Source: Achromobacter pestifer | Lineage (GTDB): Bacteria > Pseudomonadota > Gammaproteobacteria > Burkholderiales > Burkholderiaceae_B | NCBI RefSeq assembly: GCF_902859625.1 | Contig: NZ_CADIJX010000011.1 | Span: 62,001-126,000, forward strand | Length of the DNA stretch: 64,000 bases | Direction of reading: 5' to 3' | Part shown: positions 45,584-54,634 of the stretch, in pieces | Position numbering within the stretch: the stretch's first letter is position 1 | Layout: the number at the start of each line of letters is the position of its first letter | The notes under the pieces: generated by a model | What the model was told of the DNA's origin: nothing | What the model saw: only the letters and a program-made list of their open reading frames with translations | The model's database searches: none | Position numbers and translations under genes: made by a program

Positions 45584-45752
45584 GATGATCTCCAGTCGGA
45601 CAGTGACAGGCTACGCCCGCCCTGCTTTGCGCAACAGCCACACCCTCGACCTTTCTGTACCGATGCAGACCCTCGATTTTGACGCTGTTATGGTGTACTT
45701 TTCATCAATCTGTGCCTACCTTCATTCCAACCTCGGGGAGCATGATCGGCGC

Positions 45753-47192
45753 ATGGACCCACAACCGCTATACCTCCGCTTGGCGAACCACTACCGGCGA
45801 GCCATCCAGACAGGCGTCCTGGCTCCCGCCCAGCGCATGCCGTCCGTGCGCACGTTGGTGCGTACCCACCACGTCAGCCTATCCACCGCGCTGCAAGCCT
45901 GCCGGCAATTGGAAGACGACGGGCTGATCGAGGCCCGGCCCCGTTCGGGCTACTTCGTGCTGCAACCCCGCCGCAACAGCATCCCGCCCGTCAATGAGCC
46001 CGACATCCGTCAGACTCTGGGTGCCGCGCAGTACGTGGGCATCCACGATCGCGTCTCGGATTTCATCGCCAAGTGCGAAGCCCATCCCGTCAGCGCCAAT
46101 TTCGCGCTGGCAGCGGCGGTGCCCGAGGCCTACCCGATGGAAGAACTGAAGCAGGCGATGACGCGCGCGCTGCGCATGACGCCGCAGGTGCTGGTCAGCC
46201 CCGTTCCGCCGCAAGGCCACCCAGAGCTACGCACGGTGCTGGCCCGCCGCGCGCTGGCCAACGGCATCAATGCCACGCCCGACGACGTCATCGTCACGCA
46301 CGGCTGCATTGAAGCGCTGAACCTGGCTTTGCGCGCGGTTGCCCGGCCGGGCGACACCATCGCCGTCGAATCCCCTACCTACTTTGGTTTGCTGCAAATA
46401 CTGGAAAGCCTGGGCATGCGGGCGTTGGAGATCCCCACCAGCCCGCAGAACGGCCTGTCCATCGAGGCGCTGGACCTGGCTTTCCAGACCCACGGAAATA
46501 TCCGCGCCGTCGTGGTGGTGCCGAATTTCCAGAATCCGCTGGGCTGCGTGATGCCCGAGGCGGAAAAGGCCCGATTGGTCGCACTGTGCGAACGCCAGCA
46601 GGTGCCGCTGATCGAAGACGATACCTACGGGGCGCTGACGGATGACGACACGCCGCTGGCTGCGGCCAAGTCCTGGGACGCGACCGGCAACGTCATCTAT
46701 TGCTCGTCCATGCACAAGACCCTGGCCCCCGGCATGCGGCTGGGCTGGCTGCTGGGCGGCCGTTGGAAGGCCCGCATCGCCATGTTGAAGTTTGCGCAAA
46801 GCCGTCCCAACGAGCCCCTGGCGCAGATTGCCGTCGCTGAATTCATGGGATCGCGGGCCTACGATCGGCATCTGGTCCGTCTGCGGCGCCAGTTGAAAAA
46901 CCAGCGGGACCAAACCGCCGAAGCCATCGCCGCGCATTTTCCCCGCGGTACTCGATTGAGCGTGCCGCAAGGCGGCATGCTGCTCTGGGTGGAAATGCCC
47001 GATGGCCGCTCCGGCGTGGACGTCTTCGAGGCCGCATTGCGGCAAGGCATCCGGGTGGCGCCAGGCGCGATGTTTTCGAATGGCACGCGCTACAACCACT
47101 TCCTGCGCGTCAGCTGCGGCCAGCGTGCCACGCCCGAGATCTTGCGGGCCTTGATGACGCTGGCGCGCATCGTCGACGAGCGTCCGGCATGA
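45753..47192 (+). CDS. MocR/PdxR-type regulator (GntR HTH fused to aminotransferase)
   Basis: 479 residues from the ATG at 45753; upstream in-frame ATG codons exist but read into the promoter. Residues 1-75 are a GntR winged helix (LYLRLANHYRRAIQTGVLAPAQRMPSVRTLVRTHHVSLSTALQACRQLEDDGLIEARPRSGYFV). The rest is a fold-type I aminotransferase with the PLP Lys in CSSMHKTLAPGMRLGW. MocR proteins sense PLP-linked amino compounds. The next gene dedA overlaps its stop (ATGA). Confidence 0.92.
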   Translation: MDPQPLYLRLANHYRRAIQTGVLAPAQRMPSVRTLVRTHHVSLSTALQACRQLEDDGLIEARPRSGYFVLQPRRNSIPPVNEPDIRQTLGAAQYVGIHDRVSDFIAKCEAHPVSANFALAAAVPEAYPMEELKQAMTRALRMTPQVLVSPVPPQGHPELRTVLARRALANGINATPDDVIVTHGCIEALNLALRAVARPGDTIAVESPTYFGLLQILESLGMRALEIPTSPQNGLSIEALDLAFQTHGNIRAVVVVPNFQNPLGCVMPEAEKARLVALCERQQVPLIEDDTYGALTDDDTPLAAAKSWDATGNVIYCSSMHKTLAPGMRLGWLLGGRWKARIAMLKFAQSRPNEPLAQIAVAEFMGSRAYDRHLVRLRRQLKNQRDQTAEAIAAHFPRGTRLSVPQGGMLLWVEMPDGRSGVDVFEAALRQGIRVAPGAMFSNGTRYNHFLRVSCGQRATPEILRALMTLARIVDERPA

Positions 47193-47752
47193 ATCCGGCA
47201 CTCCACCAGTTCATCGTTGATTACGGCTTATGGGCCGTGCTGGGTGGCACTTTTCTGGAAGGCGAAAGCGTGGTGGTGTTCGCGGGGTTCCTGGCCCATC
47301 AGCACCTGCTGCACCTGCCCTATGTGATGCTGTGCGCGTTCGCCGGCTCTTTCGTGGCCGACCAGTTGCTGTTCTTTCTTGGCCGGCGGTACCGCGACCA
47401 CCGCTTCGTGCGACGCATCCGCGAAAAGCCCGCTTTTGAACGCGCCCTGGCCGCGATCGACCGCTATCCGCACGGCTTCATCCTGAGCCTGCGGTTCCTG
47501 TATGGCTTGCGCACCGTGGGCCCGGTGGCGCTAGGAATGTCTCGCGTGCCGCCGCTGCGTTTTCTGGTGCTCAATGCGATTGCCGCCGTCATCTGGGCGG
47601 TGTGCTTCAGCCTGCTGGGCTATGCCTTCGGCCAGACCATCGAATCACTGCTGGGGCGGCTGCATGGCGTGGAAACCAAACTGGCAGTGGCCGTCGCGAT
47701 CGGTGTGGCGATCTGGCTGGCGTATCACCTGATCGCCAGACTCCGGCGCTGA
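47189..47752 (+). CDS. DedA-family membrane protein
   Basis: 187 residues. E-G-E motif FLEGESVVVFAGFLAHQ, then FFLGRRYRD, and the conserved RFLYGLRTVGPVALGMSRVPPLRFLVLNAIAAVIWA region mark DedA/SNARE-associated proteins, probable undecaprenyl- or phospholipid translocases. The ATG overlaps the MocR stop by four bases, so the two are co-transcribed. Confidence 0.9.
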   Translation: MNPALHQFIVDYGLWAVLGGTFLEGESVVVFAGFLAHQHLLHLPYVMLCAFAGSFVADQLLFFLGRRYRDHRFVRRIREKPAFERALAAIDRYPHGFILSLRFLYGLRTVGPVALGMSRVPPLRFLVLNAIAAVIWAVCFSLLGYAFGQTIESLLGRLHGVETKLAVAVAIGVAIWLAYHLIARLRR

Positions 47753-47759
47753 CCGGCGC

Positions 47760-48032
47760 TCAGCAGACCACGCGGCCGCTGGCGCGCAGCACATAGTGCC
47801 GCCGCGCCTTGCGATACCAACGGCCGATCAGCGGCAGCAACGCCAAACGGCGCAGAATGGGATGACGCTGGTCGAAGTCGTGCCAGGCCTTGAAGCCATG
47901 CCCCATGCGCTCCCAGCTTTGACGCGCTTCGGGAGTAAGTTTGCCGGGGTCGAACGCCGCCAGCTTTGCTGCTTCCGAGACGCGGGCCAACATGGCTCCG
48001 CCCGGACGTTCCAATCGATACTGATTCCGCAT
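47760..48032 (-). CDS. Small basic hypothetical protein
   Basis: 90 residues from ATG 48032; no strong ribosome site. Alternatives are 48128 (longer) and 47993 (shorter). Text WERMGHGFKAWHDFDQRHPILRRLALLPLIGRWYRKARRHY is rich in Arg, Trp and His; one amphipathic/hydrophobic stretch may touch the membrane. It converges with dedA 7 bases away. Family not recognised. Confidence 0.45.
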   Translation of the reverse strand: MRNQYRLERPGGAMLARVSEAAKLAAFDPGKLTPEARQSWERMGHGFKAWHDFDQRHPILRRLALLPLIGRWYRKARRHYVLRASGRVVC

Positions 48033-48179
48033 GGGGCCGCATATTACCCGGCTTGGAGGTCCCGTGGCAGACATTGAAACCGGCGCCCGAAAAGCGCAAA
48101 AGGAGCCACCTTTGACCGCCCCAGCCAAGCCCTTGTAATTAAAGGAATTTGCGGATCTATGCCCGGACTATCCCAAGGC

Positions 48180-48202
48180 TTGTCCACAGAAGCTGTGGGT
48201 AA
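48180..48202. repeat. Inverted DnaA-box-like pair, copy 2
   Basis: TTGTCCACA (48180-48188) and TGTGGGTAA (48194-48202) with GAAGC between. The left flank CTATCCCAAGGC and right flank CT are the same as in copy 1. It lies 25 bases after the stop of the minus-strand gene at 48228-48473. Confidence 0.7.
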
Positions 48203-48227
48203 CTTCCGTCCTGCGGATGGGCGTTTT

Positions 48228-48473
48228 CTACTTCAACGCTGCCTGGATCATGTCGCGCACGCTTTCAAAACCCGCGACGTACTGCGGATTCTCGGAGCGG
48301 GCCAACAGGCTGGAGTAATTCTGCTCCAACTGGGCTTCGATCGCTTCACGCAGGCCCGGTGACGCCTTGACCAGGTGCAGCATCGATAGCAGGGTCGAAT
48401 TCAACGCATCGATGCGGCCACCCTGATGCGAGATCGTGTGCACGATGACGGCGATTTGTTCCTGAATGTCCAT
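48228..48473 (-). CDS. Small hypothetical protein
   Basis: 81 residues from the ATG at 48473, with a strong AGGAGG site 9 bases upstream. All-helical text (MDIQEQIAVIVHTISHQGGRIDALNSTLLSMLHLVKASPGLREAIEAQLEQNYSSLL) suggests a coiled-coil or adaptor protein. Family not recognised. Confidence 0.7.
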   Translation of the reverse strand: MDIQEQIAVIVHTISHQGGRIDALNSTLLSMLHLVKASPGLREAIEAQLEQNYSSLLARSENPQYVAGFESVRDMIQAALK

Positions 48474-48646
48474 GTGTAAAGCCTCCTGGCATTGATAGTC
48501 GGCGCAAATCCTAGCATGGCGCCAGAGCGGGCTGGCCGGCGCTAGGCAAGCGCGGCGCGTCGCGCTAGCATCAAGCGTAGCCGCAAGGGCACCGCGGCGC
48601 ATGCCCCGGCCCCTCCCACGGCGCCCGGGGCCACCGGAGCGCGCAC

Positions 48647-49252
48647 ATGAAGACGATCCAGAACTATGCCCCCCCGGACGCCCAGTCCCTGCAACGCTTG
48701 CAGGACCGCCTGGGCTACAGCGACGCGCGCATGGCGGAGCTGGCCGGCTTGGACGCGGCCACCCCCTGGCCCAGCTACGCCGGCGGCCCGGAACCCCGTT
48801 CGCTCGGCCGTCAGCGCCTGTTCTATATGGTGGCCCGCCTGACACTGGACGAGCGCGAATGGCAAAAGGTGCTGGCCGCCATGCACGAGGCCGGCGCCCG
48901 TTTTGACTACGAAGACCCATTGGCCATGGACGCGCCGCCCAAGCCGGAACCCAAGGCGGACGAAGAACGAAAATTCGGCATGTTGCTCGTCAGCCGCAAC
49001 GGCGCCTTCCATGAAATGGAACAGCTGCGCGAGTTCGCGCATTTCGCCAATGAGGCCGACGTCAGCCGCTTTGTGCATACCGTGTTCTACGACAGCGACA
49101 TCGATCTGTGCCGCTTTCGCTTCGCGGACCATGACGGCCTGGACGCCGCCAGCCGCGACCGCATCTTCGACGCCGCGCACAAGACCATCACGCGCTTCGA
49201 GTTCGATGGCCGCATCTATCATGGCGGCATTCCGCCGGAATCCGACGGGTAG
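48647..49252 (+). CDS. Hypothetical protein with possible divergent HTH
   Basis: 201 residues. The N-terminus (SLQRLQDRLGYSDARMAELAGLDAATPWPSYAGGPEPRSLGRQRLFYMVARLTLDE) has the spacing of an XRE-type helix-turn-helix but weak residues. The C-terminal half (FGMLLVSRNGAFHEMEQLREFAHF, then FDGRIYHGGIPPESDG) is soluble and unassigned. It is divergent from the small gene at 48228-48473. Confidence 0.6.
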   Translation: MKTIQNYAPPDAQSLQRLQDRLGYSDARMAELAGLDAATPWPSYAGGPEPRSLGRQRLFYMVARLTLDEREWQKVLAAMHEAGARFDYEDPLAMDAPPKPEPKADEERKFGMLLVSRNGAFHEMEQLREFAHFANEADVSRFVHTVFYDSDIDLCRFRFADHDGLDAASRDRIFDAAHKTITRFEFDGRIYHGGIPPESDG

Positions 49253-49329
49253 GCCAGCCGCTTCGCATTGACGCAAGCCGGCCCCCGCCTGTACCGTCGG
49301 CACTCCCCCCTTTGCGCCACGCCTTCCGC

Positions 49330-49788
49330 ATGAATGAACGACTCGACGCCATCGACCGGCAACTGCTAAGCCTGCTTTCCGCCAATGCGCGCGAACCCGC
49401 TGCCATCCTGGCGCGCAAGCTGGGACTGGCGCGCACCACGGTGGTCGCGCGCATCGCTCGATTGGAACGCGAGCACATCGTGTCTGGCTATGGCGTGCGC
49501 CTGGGCCGCCTGCTGGAAGAGGCCGCCGTACGCGCGTACTGCTTCATCAGCGTGCTGCCCAAGACGCCCGCAGCGGTGATCCGCGAACTGGAGCGGATGC
49601 CCGAAGTGGAAGAAGTGTCCTCGGTCAGCGGCCCGTATGACTATCTGATCTTCCTGCGTTGCGAAACCCATGAACAATTGGACGAGCTGCTGGACCGCAT
49701 CGGCCTGATCGATGGCGTCAAGCAGACCCAGACGTCGATCGTGCTCAGCCGCAAGGTGGACCGCCGCAGCGCGGTCGCCGCGCCCTGA
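49330..49788 (+). CDS. Lrp/AsnC-family regulator
   Basis: 152 residues from ATG 49330. HTH LDAIDRQLLSLLSANAREPAAILARKLGLARTTVVARIARLEREHIVSGYGV, then an RAM effector domain (AYCFISVLPKTPAAVIRELERMPEVEEVSSVSGPYDYLIFLRC). It resembles Lrp-type one-gene regulators of amino-acid metabolism. No target is apparent beside it. TTG 49312 is a possible longer start. Confidence 0.88.
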   Translation: MNERLDAIDRQLLSLLSANAREPAAILARKLGLARTTVVARIARLEREHIVSGYGVRLGRLLEEAAVRAYCFISVLPKTPAAVIRELERMPEVEEVSSVSGPYDYLIFLRCETHEQLDELLDRIGLIDGVKQTQTSIVLSRKVDRRSAVAAP

Positions 49789-49871
49789 TGCCCTGGCCGC
49801 CTGCCGGGCCGCCTTTTCTCTGAGCCCGACATGGTGTTGTAATGGCGGATAACGAGATTTCTGGACGACCC

Positions 49872-50180
49872 ATGCTTGCACGCCTTGCCCCCGCCGCCGC
49901 CTTGCTTACCCTGCTAGCTGCCTGTTCCAGCATGAGCGAGGTCACGTCCGTCGACAAGAATACGTACAACGTGACCTACAGCTCGGGCACGCAGCTGCTG
50001 ACTTGGGTTGAAATCAAGAACCAGACGCTGCAACGCGCGGACCAGTACTGCCAATCCATTGGCCGCAAGATGCAGAAGCCGAAAATCACGTCCAACCACG
50101 CCACGGGCCTGGGGTCCAAGCGTGCCACCGTGACGTTCGAGTGCGGCGCCATCGATCCCCCTAAAGACCAAGCATCGTGA
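49872..50180 (+). CDS. Putative lipoprotein
   Basis: 102 residues from ATG 49872. Signal MLARLAPAAALLTLLAAC (Cys18) then SSMSEVTSVDKNTYNVTY. The mature part has two further Cys (QYCQS, FECG). It overlaps pdxA by four bases (GTGA), so translation may be coupled. Family not recognised. Confidence 0.72.
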   Translation: MLARLAPAAALLTLLAACSSMSEVTSVDKNTYNVTYSSGTQLLTWVEIKNQTLQRADQYCQSIGRKMQKPKITSNHATGLGSKRATVTFECGAIDPPKDQAS

Positions 50181-51157
50181 ATACCTCCTTGCCCGTGGGC
50201 ATCACCATGGGCGATGCCGCCGGCATCGGCCCCGAGATCGTCGTCAAAGCCTATGCGCAAGGCCTGAATGCGCCCTGCGTGGTGTACGGCGATGCCGGCG
50301 CGTTGCGCCGTGCCGCGGCCCAGTTGGGCGCCCGCCTGGACGTTGTTGAAATCACCGCCGTCAGTCAGGCCCAGCTGGACGCGGGCCGCATCAACGTCGT
50401 CGCCTGTAGCCCCGCCCTGCCCGCCGACCTGCCCGCCGGACAGATCAGCGCCGCCGCCGGACGCGGTGCCTATGATTACGTTTGCGCCGCCATCGACGAC
50501 GCTCAAGCTGGCCACATCCGGGCCATCGTCACCGCCCCGCTGAACAAGAAGTCCATGCATGAAGCCGGCATCGATTACCCCGGCCACACAGAGATCCTGG
50601 CGGAACGCTCGGGCACCCAGGACTTTGCCATGATGCTGGCCAACGACGAACTGCGTGTTCTGCTGGTCACCATCCATGTGGCGCTGGCGGACGTCATCGC
50701 CCGCATCACCCCGGAAGCCGAACTGACCGCCATGCGGCTGGCCGACCATGCCTGCAAGCAAATGGGCATCGCGCACCCCAGGGTGGCGGTGGCAGGCCTG
50801 AACCCGCATGCCGGCGAAGGCGGCAAGTTCGGCCGCGAAGACATCGACATCATCGAACCCGCCATCGCCCAAGCGCGTGCGCAAGGTATCGATGCCAGCG
50901 GCCCCTGGCCGGGCGACACCATCTTCATGCGTGCCCGCCGAGGCGAATTCGACATCGTCGTGGCCCAGTATCACGACCAAGGCCTGATTCCCGTCAAGTA
51001 TCTGGGCCTGGACCACGGCGTGAACGTCACGGTGGGCCTGCCCTTCGTGCGCACCAGCGTCGACCACGGCACTGCGTTCGACATCGCCGGCCGCGGCGTG
51101 GCCGATCAGGCCTCTTTGGTCGCCGCCTTCGACCTGGCGCTGGCCATGACGCCCTAG
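50177..51157 (+). CDS. pdxA: 4-hydroxythreonine-4-phosphate dehydrogenase family (PdxA)
   Basis: 326 residues from GTG 50177. GITMGDAAGIGPEIVVKA, APLNKKSMHEAGIDYPGHTEIL (metal His), GLNPHAGEGGKFGREDI and the C-terminal DHGTAFDIAGRG are clear family marks. Canonical PdxA acts in vitamin B6 synthesis. The MGDAAGIGPEI form is also seen in PdxA2-type enzymes for D-threonate or related acids, so the function is not certain. It is coupled to the preceding lipoprotein gene. Confidence 0.88.
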   Translation: MNTSLPVGITMGDAAGIGPEIVVKAYAQGLNAPCVVYGDAGALRRAAAQLGARLDVVEITAVSQAQLDAGRINVVACSPALPADLPAGQISAAAGRGAYDYVCAAIDDAQAGHIRAIVTAPLNKKSMHEAGIDYPGHTEILAERSGTQDFAMMLANDELRVLLVTIHVALADVIARITPEAELTAMRLADHACKQMGIAHPRVAVAGLNPHAGEGGKFGREDIDIIEPAIAQARAQGIDASGPWPGDTIFMRARRGEFDIVVAQYHDQGLIPVKYLGLDHGVNVTVGLPFVRTSVDHGTAFDIAGRGVADQASLVAAFDLALAMTP

Positions 51158-51244
51158 GGGCTTGGCGGTCACGGGACTACAATACGCCCCGTTTCCGGCG
51201 CCCATCGCGCGCCGCCGCTTTCCGACTTGCCCCTTTTATCCCCC

Positions 51245-52222
51245 ATGTCACGCCTTGTCCGCCTTCTGCCCGACCGCTTCACGCTCTATCTGATCTGCAC
51301 CGTCATCATCGCCAGCATCGTGCCCGCGCACGGGCAAGGCGTCGTGGTATTCGGCTGGATCACCAACATCGCGGTCGGCCTGCTGTTCTTCCTGCACGGT
51401 GCACGCCTGTCCCGCGAGGCCATCATCGCCGGCCTGACGCACTGGAAACTGCACCTGACAATCTTCTCGGCTACGTTCCTGATGTTTCCGTTGCTGGGCC
51501 TGGCGCTCAAGCCGGTACTGGAACCGCTGGTGACGCCCGAGTTGTACCTCGGCATTCTGTTCCTGTGCTGCCTGCCCGCCACGGTGCAATCGGCCATTGC
51601 GTTCACGTCCATGGCACGCGGCAACGTTCCCGCCGCCGTGTGCAGCGCCTCGGCCTCCAGCCTGCTGGGCATCTTCCTGACCCCGCTGCTGGTGGGCACG
51701 GTCGTGGCCAATGCGGGCAGCGCGCCGATCTCGTTCGACGCGGTCGGCAAGATCATGCTGCAACTGCTGCTGCCTTTCGTGCTGGGCCAGTTCGCCCGCC
51801 GCTGGATTGGCGCCTGGGTGCACAAGCACAAGGCCATGCTGAAGTTCGTCGACCAGGGTTCGATCTTGCTGGTCGTCTACACCGCGTTCTCTGAAGCCAT
51901 CAACGAAGGGCTGTGGAGCACCACGCCGATCCCCGCACTGGTGGGTCTGGTGGTGTGCTGCGCCGTGATCCTGGCGCTGGCGCTGGGCCTGTCGGCGCTT
52001 GCCGGCAAGCTGCTGGGCTTCAACACGCCCGACCGCATTACCTTGTTGTTCTGCGGCTCGAAGAAGAGCTTGGCCAGCGGCATCCCGATGGCCCAGGTGC
52101 TGTTCGCGGGGCACGCCGTGGGCGCCATCGTGTTGCCCCTGATGCTGTTCCACCAGATCCAACTGATGGTGTGCGGCGTCCTGGCCGCCCGCTATGGCAA
52201 GCGCCCGGAAACCGAGGACTGA
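51245..52222 (+). CDS. SBF-like (YfeH-type) bile acid:sodium symporter family protein
   Basis: 325 residues from ATG 51245; about ten membrane helices. LFFLHGARLSREAIIAGLTHWKLHLTIFSATFLMFPLLGLALKP, LPATVQSAIAFTSMARGNVPAAVCSASASSLLGIFLTP and LLFCGSKKSLASGIPMAQVLF match the PF13593 group related to bile-acid symporters. The substrate is unknown. It is followed by a bidirectional terminator shared with dnaB. Confidence 0.88.
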   Translation: MSRLVRLLPDRFTLYLICTVIIASIVPAHGQGVVVFGWITNIAVGLLFFLHGARLSREAIIAGLTHWKLHLTIFSATFLMFPLLGLALKPVLEPLVTPELYLGILFLCCLPATVQSAIAFTSMARGNVPAAVCSASASSLLGIFLTPLLVGTVVANAGSAPISFDAVGKIMLQLLLPFVLGQFARRWIGAWVHKHKAMLKFVDQGSILLVVYTAFSEAINEGLWSTTPIPALVGLVVCCAVILALALGLSALAGKLLGFNTPDRITLLFCGSKKSLASGIPMAQVLFAGHAVGAIVLPLMLFHQIQLMVCGVLAARYGKRPETED

Positions 52223-52240
52223 AACCCTCGCCTCGTGGTC

Positions 52241-52276
52241 AAAAAAAAACCGCACATCTGGGTGCGGTTTTTTTTG
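52241..52276. terminator. Bidirectional terminator between SBF transporter and dnaB
   Basis: AAACCGCAC/GTGCGGTTT (52247-52255 and 52262-52270) with a 6-base loop, A-run left and T-run right. Confidence 0.95.
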
Positions 52277-52288
52277 GCTGCGACGAAC

Positions 52289-53671
52289 TCAGTACAAGTC
52301 CGGGCGTTGCGCGCCGGAGTAGTTCAGGAATCGCGTGCTGGAACCCTGGAACGTCAGGCGCACCGTACCGATGGGGCCGTTACGCTGTTTACCGATGATG
52401 ATCTCGGCCGTGCCCTTGTCCGGCGAATCGGGGTTGTAGACCTCGTCGCGGTAGATGAACAGAATCACGTCGGCGTCCTGTTCGATGGCGCCGGATTCGC
52501 GCAGATCGCTCATCACGGGGCGCTTGTTGGGGCGTTGCTCCAGGCTTCGGTTCAGCTGCGACAGCGCGATCAGCGGGCAGTTCAGTTCCTTGGCCAGACC
52601 TTTCAGCGAACGGCTGATTTCCGACACTTCGGTTGCCCGGTTTTCGCCCGAGCCATTGCCCGACATCAGTTGCAGGTAGTCGATGATGATCAGGCCCAAC
52701 TGGCCACATTGGCGGGCCAGGCGGCGCGTGCGCGCACGCACTTCCATCGGGCTGAGCGCCGGGGTTTCGTCGATGTAGACCTGCGCGTCCTGCATGAGCT
52801 GCACCGCGTGCGTCACACGGGGCCAGTCCTCGGCGATGAGTTTGCCGGTACGCATGCGATGCTGATCCAGCAGACCCACCGAACCCAGCATACGCATCGC
52901 CAGTTGCACGGCGCCCATTTCCATCGAGAACACGGCGACAGGCAGGCCCTGTTCAATGGCGACGTGTTCGCCAATGTTCATCGAGAACGAGGTCTTGCCC
53001 ATGGAGGGGCGGCCCGCCACGATGATCAGGTCGCCGCCGTGCATGCCGGAGGTCATCTTGTCCAGATCGGCGAAACCGGTGGGCACCCCGGTCACGTCGG
53101 AGCTGCCTTCCCGGTGATAGAGCTCGTCGATACGTTCCACCACCTGCGTCAGCAGCGGTTGAATCTCCTGGAAACCCGCGGCGCCGCGCGAGCCTTCCTG
53201 GGCAATCTGGAACACCTTGGATTCGGCTTCATCCAGCAGTTGGCGGGCTTCCTTGCCCTGCGGATTCAATGCCGCCGACGAGATTTCATCGGCGATCGAC
53301 ACCAGCTTGCGCAGCATGGCGCGTTCGCGCACGATTTCGCCATACCGGCGGATGTTGGCGGCCGAAGGCGTGTTGTGCGCCAGCGCGTTCAGATAAGCCA
53401 GGCCGCCCGAATCCTCGGCCTTGCCTGCGCTGATCAGCGATTCATTGACCGTGATGACGTCTGCGGGGCGGGCCAGCCCGATCAAGCGGGCAATGTGATG
53501 CCAGATCAGCCGGTGATCGTGACGGTAGAAGTCTTCTTCGACCAGCACGTCGGCAATACGGTCCCACGCCGTATTGTCCAGCAGGAGGCCGCCCAGAACC
53601 GATTGCTCCGCCTCAATGGAATGGGGAGGAACGCGCAGGTATTCAAGCTGGGGATCGGCAGGTGTGTTCAT
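52289..53671 (-). CDS. dnaB: Replicative DNA helicase
   Basis: 460 residues from ATG 53671; the frame continues upstream antisense. The N-terminal domain (PPHSIEAEQSVLGGLLLDNTAWD) is followed by the RecA-like helicase core with Walker A GRPSMGKT near 220-227 and LIIIDYLQLM as Walker B. DnaB unwinds the fork. Its start overlaps the kinase-like gene's stop by four bases (ATGA). Confidence 0.97.
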   Translation of the reverse strand: MNTPADPQLEYLRVPPHSIEAEQSVLGGLLLDNTAWDRIADVLVEEDFYRHDHRLIWHHIARLIGLARPADVITVNESLISAGKAEDSGGLAYLNALAHNTPSAANIRRYGEIVRERAMLRKLVSIADEISSAALNPQGKEARQLLDEAESKVFQIAQEGSRGAAGFQEIQPLLTQVVERIDELYHREGSSDVTGVPTGFADLDKMTSGMHGGDLIIVAGRPSMGKTSFSMNIGEHVAIEQGLPVAVFSMEMGAVQLAMRMLGSVGLLDQHRMRTGKLIAEDWPRVTHAVQLMQDAQVYIDETPALSPMEVRARTRRLARQCGQLGLIIIDYLQLMSGNGSGENRATEVSEISRSLKGLAKELNCPLIALSQLNRSLEQRPNKRPVMSDLRESGAIEQDADVILFIYRDEVYNPDSPDKGTAEIIIGKQRNGPIGTVRLTFQGSSTRFLNYSGAQRPDLY

Positions 53672-54507
53672 AACTTCAATAGTAACGGCTGCAAGATATC
53701 GGCAGCGCGGAAAAAGCCTTGGATGTCGCGCGAAGGCAAACGGCGCAACAGGGGACGCAAGGGCGTCGCAACACCGCAAAGCAGACGCGCCAGCCTCGTC
53801 AGGCGGGCCCTGACCTCGGGGTCGGGGTTGCACTCAAGGTAGACATCCAGCGCCAGTTTACCCAGTGTCAGGGCCACGTCGTCCGGCAACTTGCGCAACG
53901 ACACCAGCGAGGCCAGCATTTGGAATAAATCGTAGGCCTGGGTCAAAGGCCGAGAGAGCGTGGAACCGATATTCTCTTCAAAATCAATGCGCCACAGCTC
54001 GCCATCGCGCAAGGTGATGTTGCGGATCTGCGCTCCGCCGTGCCACATGCCGCGGGCGTGAAACGCCGCCATGTCGGTGGCTGCCGCACGGGTCAGCCAC
54101 AACTGCGACGTGGAATCCTCGTTGCGGATCAGGTCGGCCAGATCCTCGCCCACGTATTCCAACACCAGCAGGCCTTGCTCTTGCCACCACACTTCGGGCA
54201 CGCGGCAACCGGCCTGCCGCAACATCGCCAGGCGCTCGGCCTCGTGCGTCAGCCCATTGCGCAACAGCACGCCCGGACGCGGGAATTCACCCAGGAACAG
54301 CTTGCAGCACACGCCCAGCAAGAAAGCCCGCGCATAGCGCAATGCATAGGCGACGCCACGGCCGAAACTGGGGCGCCGACGCTTGATGATGCAGCGTACG
54401 CCATCGATGGTGACGTCCCGCACGGAGGGTTCACGCGAGGCATCCACGCTGTCGAGCCAGGCGCGCAGGCCGGGCGGCGCGTTGTGATGAACGGGCGGCT
54501 GATTCAA
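53668..54507 (-). CDS. Kinase-like protein lacking the catalytic Asp
   Basis: 279 residues. The fold is protein-kinase/WaaP/RIO-like: Lys42 (CIIKRRRP) as ATP Lys, Glu89/Glu91 (HEAERL), a hinge LVLEYVGED. The catalytic loop reads MWHGGAQIRNI, with Gly158 where HGD would have Asp, and Asn163. The metal site DFE (175-177) replaces DFG. Activity could be atypical or lost. It is coupled to dnaB (ATGA overlap), a position of interest. The C-terminus ends with RDIQGFFRAADILQPLLL. Similar proteins are sometimes annotated as BUD32-like. Confidence 0.7.
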   Translation of the reverse strand: MNQPPVHHNAPPGLRAWLDSVDASREPSVRDVTIDGVRCIIKRRRPSFGRGVAYALRYARAFLLGVCCKLFLGEFPRPGVLLRNGLTHEAERLAMLRQAGCRVPEVWWQEQGLLVLEYVGEDLADLIRNEDSTSQLWLTRAAATDMAAFHARGMWHGGAQIRNITLRDGELWRIDFEENIGSTLSRPLTQAYDLFQMLASLVSLRKLPDDVALTLGKLALDVYLECNPDPEVRARLTRLARLLCGVATPLRPLLRRLPSRDIQGFFRAADILQPLLLKL

Positions 54508-54586
54508 GGGGTCCTCGGTGAAAAGCAGTGACGCGCTTCTTGCGCAATGCCCGAAAGGCTACACGCAATGATGGCGGGGCAAAAAG

Positions 54587-54618
54587 AAAAAAAGCCGGCG
54601 CGCGGGCCGGCTTCTTTT
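54587..54618 (-). terminator. Intrinsic terminator after rplI
   Basis: AAGCCGGC/GCCGGCTT stem (54592-54599 and 54606-54613), followed on the minus strand by TTTTTTTCTTTTT. It ends the rpsF-priB-rpsR-rplI operon before the kinase-like gene. Confidence 0.92.
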
Positions 54619-54634
54619 TACTGCGGGGACCGGC

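Noticed and set aside
45375-45752. Longer start for the MocR regulator
   Set aside because: It would run through the divergent promoter and antisense to the gene at 45203-45583; the ATG at 45753 begins the GntR domain.
47760-48128. 122-residue version of the small basic protein
   Set aside because: The extra N-terminus is low-quality sequence without ribosome site; the 90-residue form was preferred, with low confidence.
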